Assembly (NCBI GenBank): GCA_024180945.1
Contig: JAKSGN010000042.1
Span: 1 to 64,000 of the forward strand
Length of the DNA: 64,000 nt
From: Macrophomina tecta
Taxonomy: Eukaryota > Ascomycota > Dothideomycetes > Botryosphaeriales > Botryosphaeriaceae
Direction of reading: 5' to 3'
Shown here one piece after another: positions 61,901 to 64,000 of the stretch. Positions within the stretch are counted from its first letter, which is position 1. The number at the start of each line of letters is the position of its first letter. The notes beneath the pieces are model-generated. The model was not told the DNA's origin and made no database searches. It saw nothing but the letters and a program-made list of their open reading frames with translations. The position numbers and the translations under genes were made by a program.

Positions 61901-64000
61901 CTCATACCGGTTCCAGTAGTCGACAACGTTGAACTTCTTAAAGGCAACATTGATCATGAATGCGTTGAACCGTCGGTGGAAGTGGTACGCAGTAATGTGA
62001 GGATTATCGTGGACACTCTCTCGAAAGATGCGTATTCTCTGATCAGGCGTAGCTTGCTTCCATTCTTCATATCGAGGCATATGCTTGGCGAGGGACTGCC
62101 ACTGATAGTCTGCAGCGCTGAAGGTAAGAAACAAACTAGAAGTACCAAGCTGATACACATAAGACTCCAGGTGAGATCTCTTAGCTCCCCAGTAGGGACG
62201 AGTGCCTCGAAGGCTGGCGGCATAGCGAACAATGCTATTGAGGAGTACTTGAGACTCGGGATCGCCGTCAGCAGAGGCTGCTTTCAGATCATCGATTGAT
62301 AAGTGCGGATTATGTCCCTCGTTCCTCTTTGCGAAGTAAAGACTCCTGGAGTTAACTTGACGGCGCATGAGAGTATTGAAAACTACGTAACGCCACCGTG
62401 GATGCCGAGCAAATCGTCCATCCTTGTACTTCATGAGATGCTCAACGTAGTCGGGGTATTTGATGGACCTTGGACGCGGCATAACGATGTCCGCCTTTCC
62501 CAGTGGGTAGAGCGTCGGAAAGGCGAGGGAGAGGAGTTGCTGAGTCTCATTGAATTCAGACAAAGGCGTAGGCCTGAAAGCCGGCATCTCAAGGTGACAC
62601 TGACGGCCGGAGGCTTGATCGACTTCGCGACGGAGTTGTTCAATTTGCGCGTGTTCAGCGACGAGATCTGGTATCGCTGACACCTGAGCGGCAGGCTCTT
62701 CCTCTGCATCAGGTCGCACAGGAACGTCAACCTGCGGGCCGGCATTGGCAGTCGGGGGATGGGGGCCGCCTTCGGGAATATCAGGCTCCCCCTCAAGAAT
62801 GGCCATCTGATCCATAACATCGTCGTCTTCAGGGAGCTGGGAAAGAGCATGCTCGTCAATCGCGATATCCCGGTATCCAGGATGATGTTCACGAAGCCAA
62901 ACGAGCCACTTGCGGATGCGGGACTAGCGAACCCGGAAGTCACGCCTAAACTGACGCCGAAGTCCAGCATCTTGATTGGTGTTAGCTGGACGGAGGATGA
63001 CGATCTCTAGGTTTCTTGAGAGGAGCGGAAGCTGATTGTAGACCTTGCCAGTGTCCCGAAGGAAGTTAATAACATGACCGGTATATTGGTATTGCACGCC
63101 TCGGACCTGACTGACCTCAATGTGGACGTGGACACGGGAGATTACCATTTCCTCTACTTGAGTAAGCTCGGGCAGATCGGCAATAGGCATCTCCCCAGGA
63201 TCGAGATTGTTGTCGTCAGAAAACAGGAAAGGTAGATCATCAGGCTTCTGGCGATCGCGCTGGTAGCGACAACGATAGCAGATGCCCTCATTGCTAATGC
63301 GCATGTTGAACCACCGCTCTTGACATCGCGTGCAGGTCTGTAGTTGGTCCTCGTCCAGGTCTCGGTGAAAATCTTGAATAAGCTGCATGTCTTCAGGAGA
63401 CAGAGCGGGATCGATAAGCGAGAAGTCCGGGTCAGTGGGGTCCATCGGCGGATCAGGACGACGGAGGACATCTTCGGCAGATGAGGGAGTCGTGGGTCTT
63501 GTAAAGGATTTGGTGCGCCATCGCGCCGGCCGTTATGCGCTGAATAGTCTTGACTAGAGCGCGAGCTTCGAGCGGAGCTTGGAGGAGCCGAAGAGGGAGA
63601 GAGGTGGTAAGCGCCGCCTATAGGTGAGCTCTCCGGGATGCAGCGATTGCAGCTCAGGTACTCATTGCCATCGTCATCGAAGAAAAACGTGCGCATGGCT
63701 TCATGATGTCCGACCAAACACCACTTCTGCCGACGCATCGGCTCCCGGTGGGTAATGCCATCGGCACAGGATGAACAGACATCGGGATCCCCGTGGACCC
63801 TTCGGCGATTGGCGCGGTTGATTTCGCAGACGTAGCACTTAAAATACGGCTGTTCGGAAGACTTTAGCCCCCCAGATAGCCCCAAAGATGGGCATTGAAC
63901 GGCAGTAATGCCTCCACGAGCTACGAGCGAGGATAGTGAAGGGATTGAAGAAGGCTGCTGTCCAGCACGACGGTCTGCACGGTGCTGACGCTTGATTGCA
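58996..64000 (-). pseudogene. Helitron relic H2 (Rep-helicase protein), open at the window edge
   Basis: Nearly the full Helitron protein is recognisable on the minus strand: cysteine-rich N-terminus (CYVCEINRANRRR, CTRCQERWFNM), the Helitron N domain (LSLAFPTLYPLG, GTSSLFLTFSAADYQW), the nuclease block RGSTHNHGF and a later YIAKYCSK with the two tyrosines, then a PIF1-type helicase with GKAGAGKSY (Walker A), YLVIDEKSM (Walker B), GGINIILCGDFYQLPP and ITIHKSQGVT. The frame shifts near 63490, 61433, 59930 and 59740. In-frame stops occur at 62924-62926, 61314-61316, 60705-60707, 60558-60560, 60042-60044 and 60027-60029. The frame is still open at base 64000, so the N-terminus lies outside. Confidence 0.85.

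Overview
The window looks like a transposon-dense accessory region of a filamentous ascomycete (Pezizomycotina). The grounds are short GT-AG introns of 43-161 bp in the host genes, Tad1-type LINEs, Fot/pogo-type DD35D transposons, fungal Helitrons, and ancestral host-gene families typical of these fungi. Genus and species cannot be told from sequence alone. I count four convincing host genes, one orphan gene, and about twenty mobile elements or relics.

Layout. 1-9.3 kb: two minus-strand LINEs (families A and B), a roughly 50-bp LINE stump with a target duplication, and a LINE A relic. 10.0-11.3 kb: a seven-exon alpha/beta hydrolase ending in a peroxisomal signal. 11.9-16.7 kb: a decayed piggyBac-like element next to a decayed pogo-like transposase that is itself interrupted by two solo LTRs. 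16.9-19.5 kb: family C LINE pieces, including one with intact ORF1 and an ORF2 shortened by an in-frame deletion. 19.8-21.6 kb: transposon T1. 23.0-24.7 kb: a five-exon rhodopsin-domain membrane protein. 25.2-27.3 kb: an apparently intact pogo-like element P2. 28-31.6 kb: a Helitron relic H1 with 285-nt coding repeats and a 949-bp TIR element inside it. 32.7-36.5 kb: an MFS transporter and an enoyl-reductase-like oxidoreductase, convergent. 37-43.2 kb: an intact hAT and transposon T2-A, bracketed by two outward-facing transposon 3' halves. 43.4-44.6 kb: an orphan coiled-coil gene. 45.5-52.2 kb: T5 fragment, LINE A copy 2, LINE C copy L3. 52.2-58.1 kb: T2-B, a transposase fragment, T3 and T4. 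59-64 kb: Helitron relic H2, running off the window.

How parts relate. T1 to T7 are one superfamily: TA target duplications, TIRs starting ACGT followed by a family-specific motif usually given twice, a DD35D transposase, a coiled coil and a C-terminal CCHC zinc knuckle. P1 and P2 are cousins with a charged KEQ-rich tail instead. The three LINE families all join ORF1 and ORF2 by a stop/start overlap and end in (ATC/CAT)n tails. T2-A and T2-B have the same 538-residue product and the same 1862-bp length in opposite orientations, so this family moved recently. The Helitron relics instead carry stops explained by CpA-to-TpA changes, as expected from RIP. The host genes (hydrolase, transporter, enoyl reductase, membrane sensor) are of types common in secondary metabolism, but they are scattered between repeats and no core synthase is visible.
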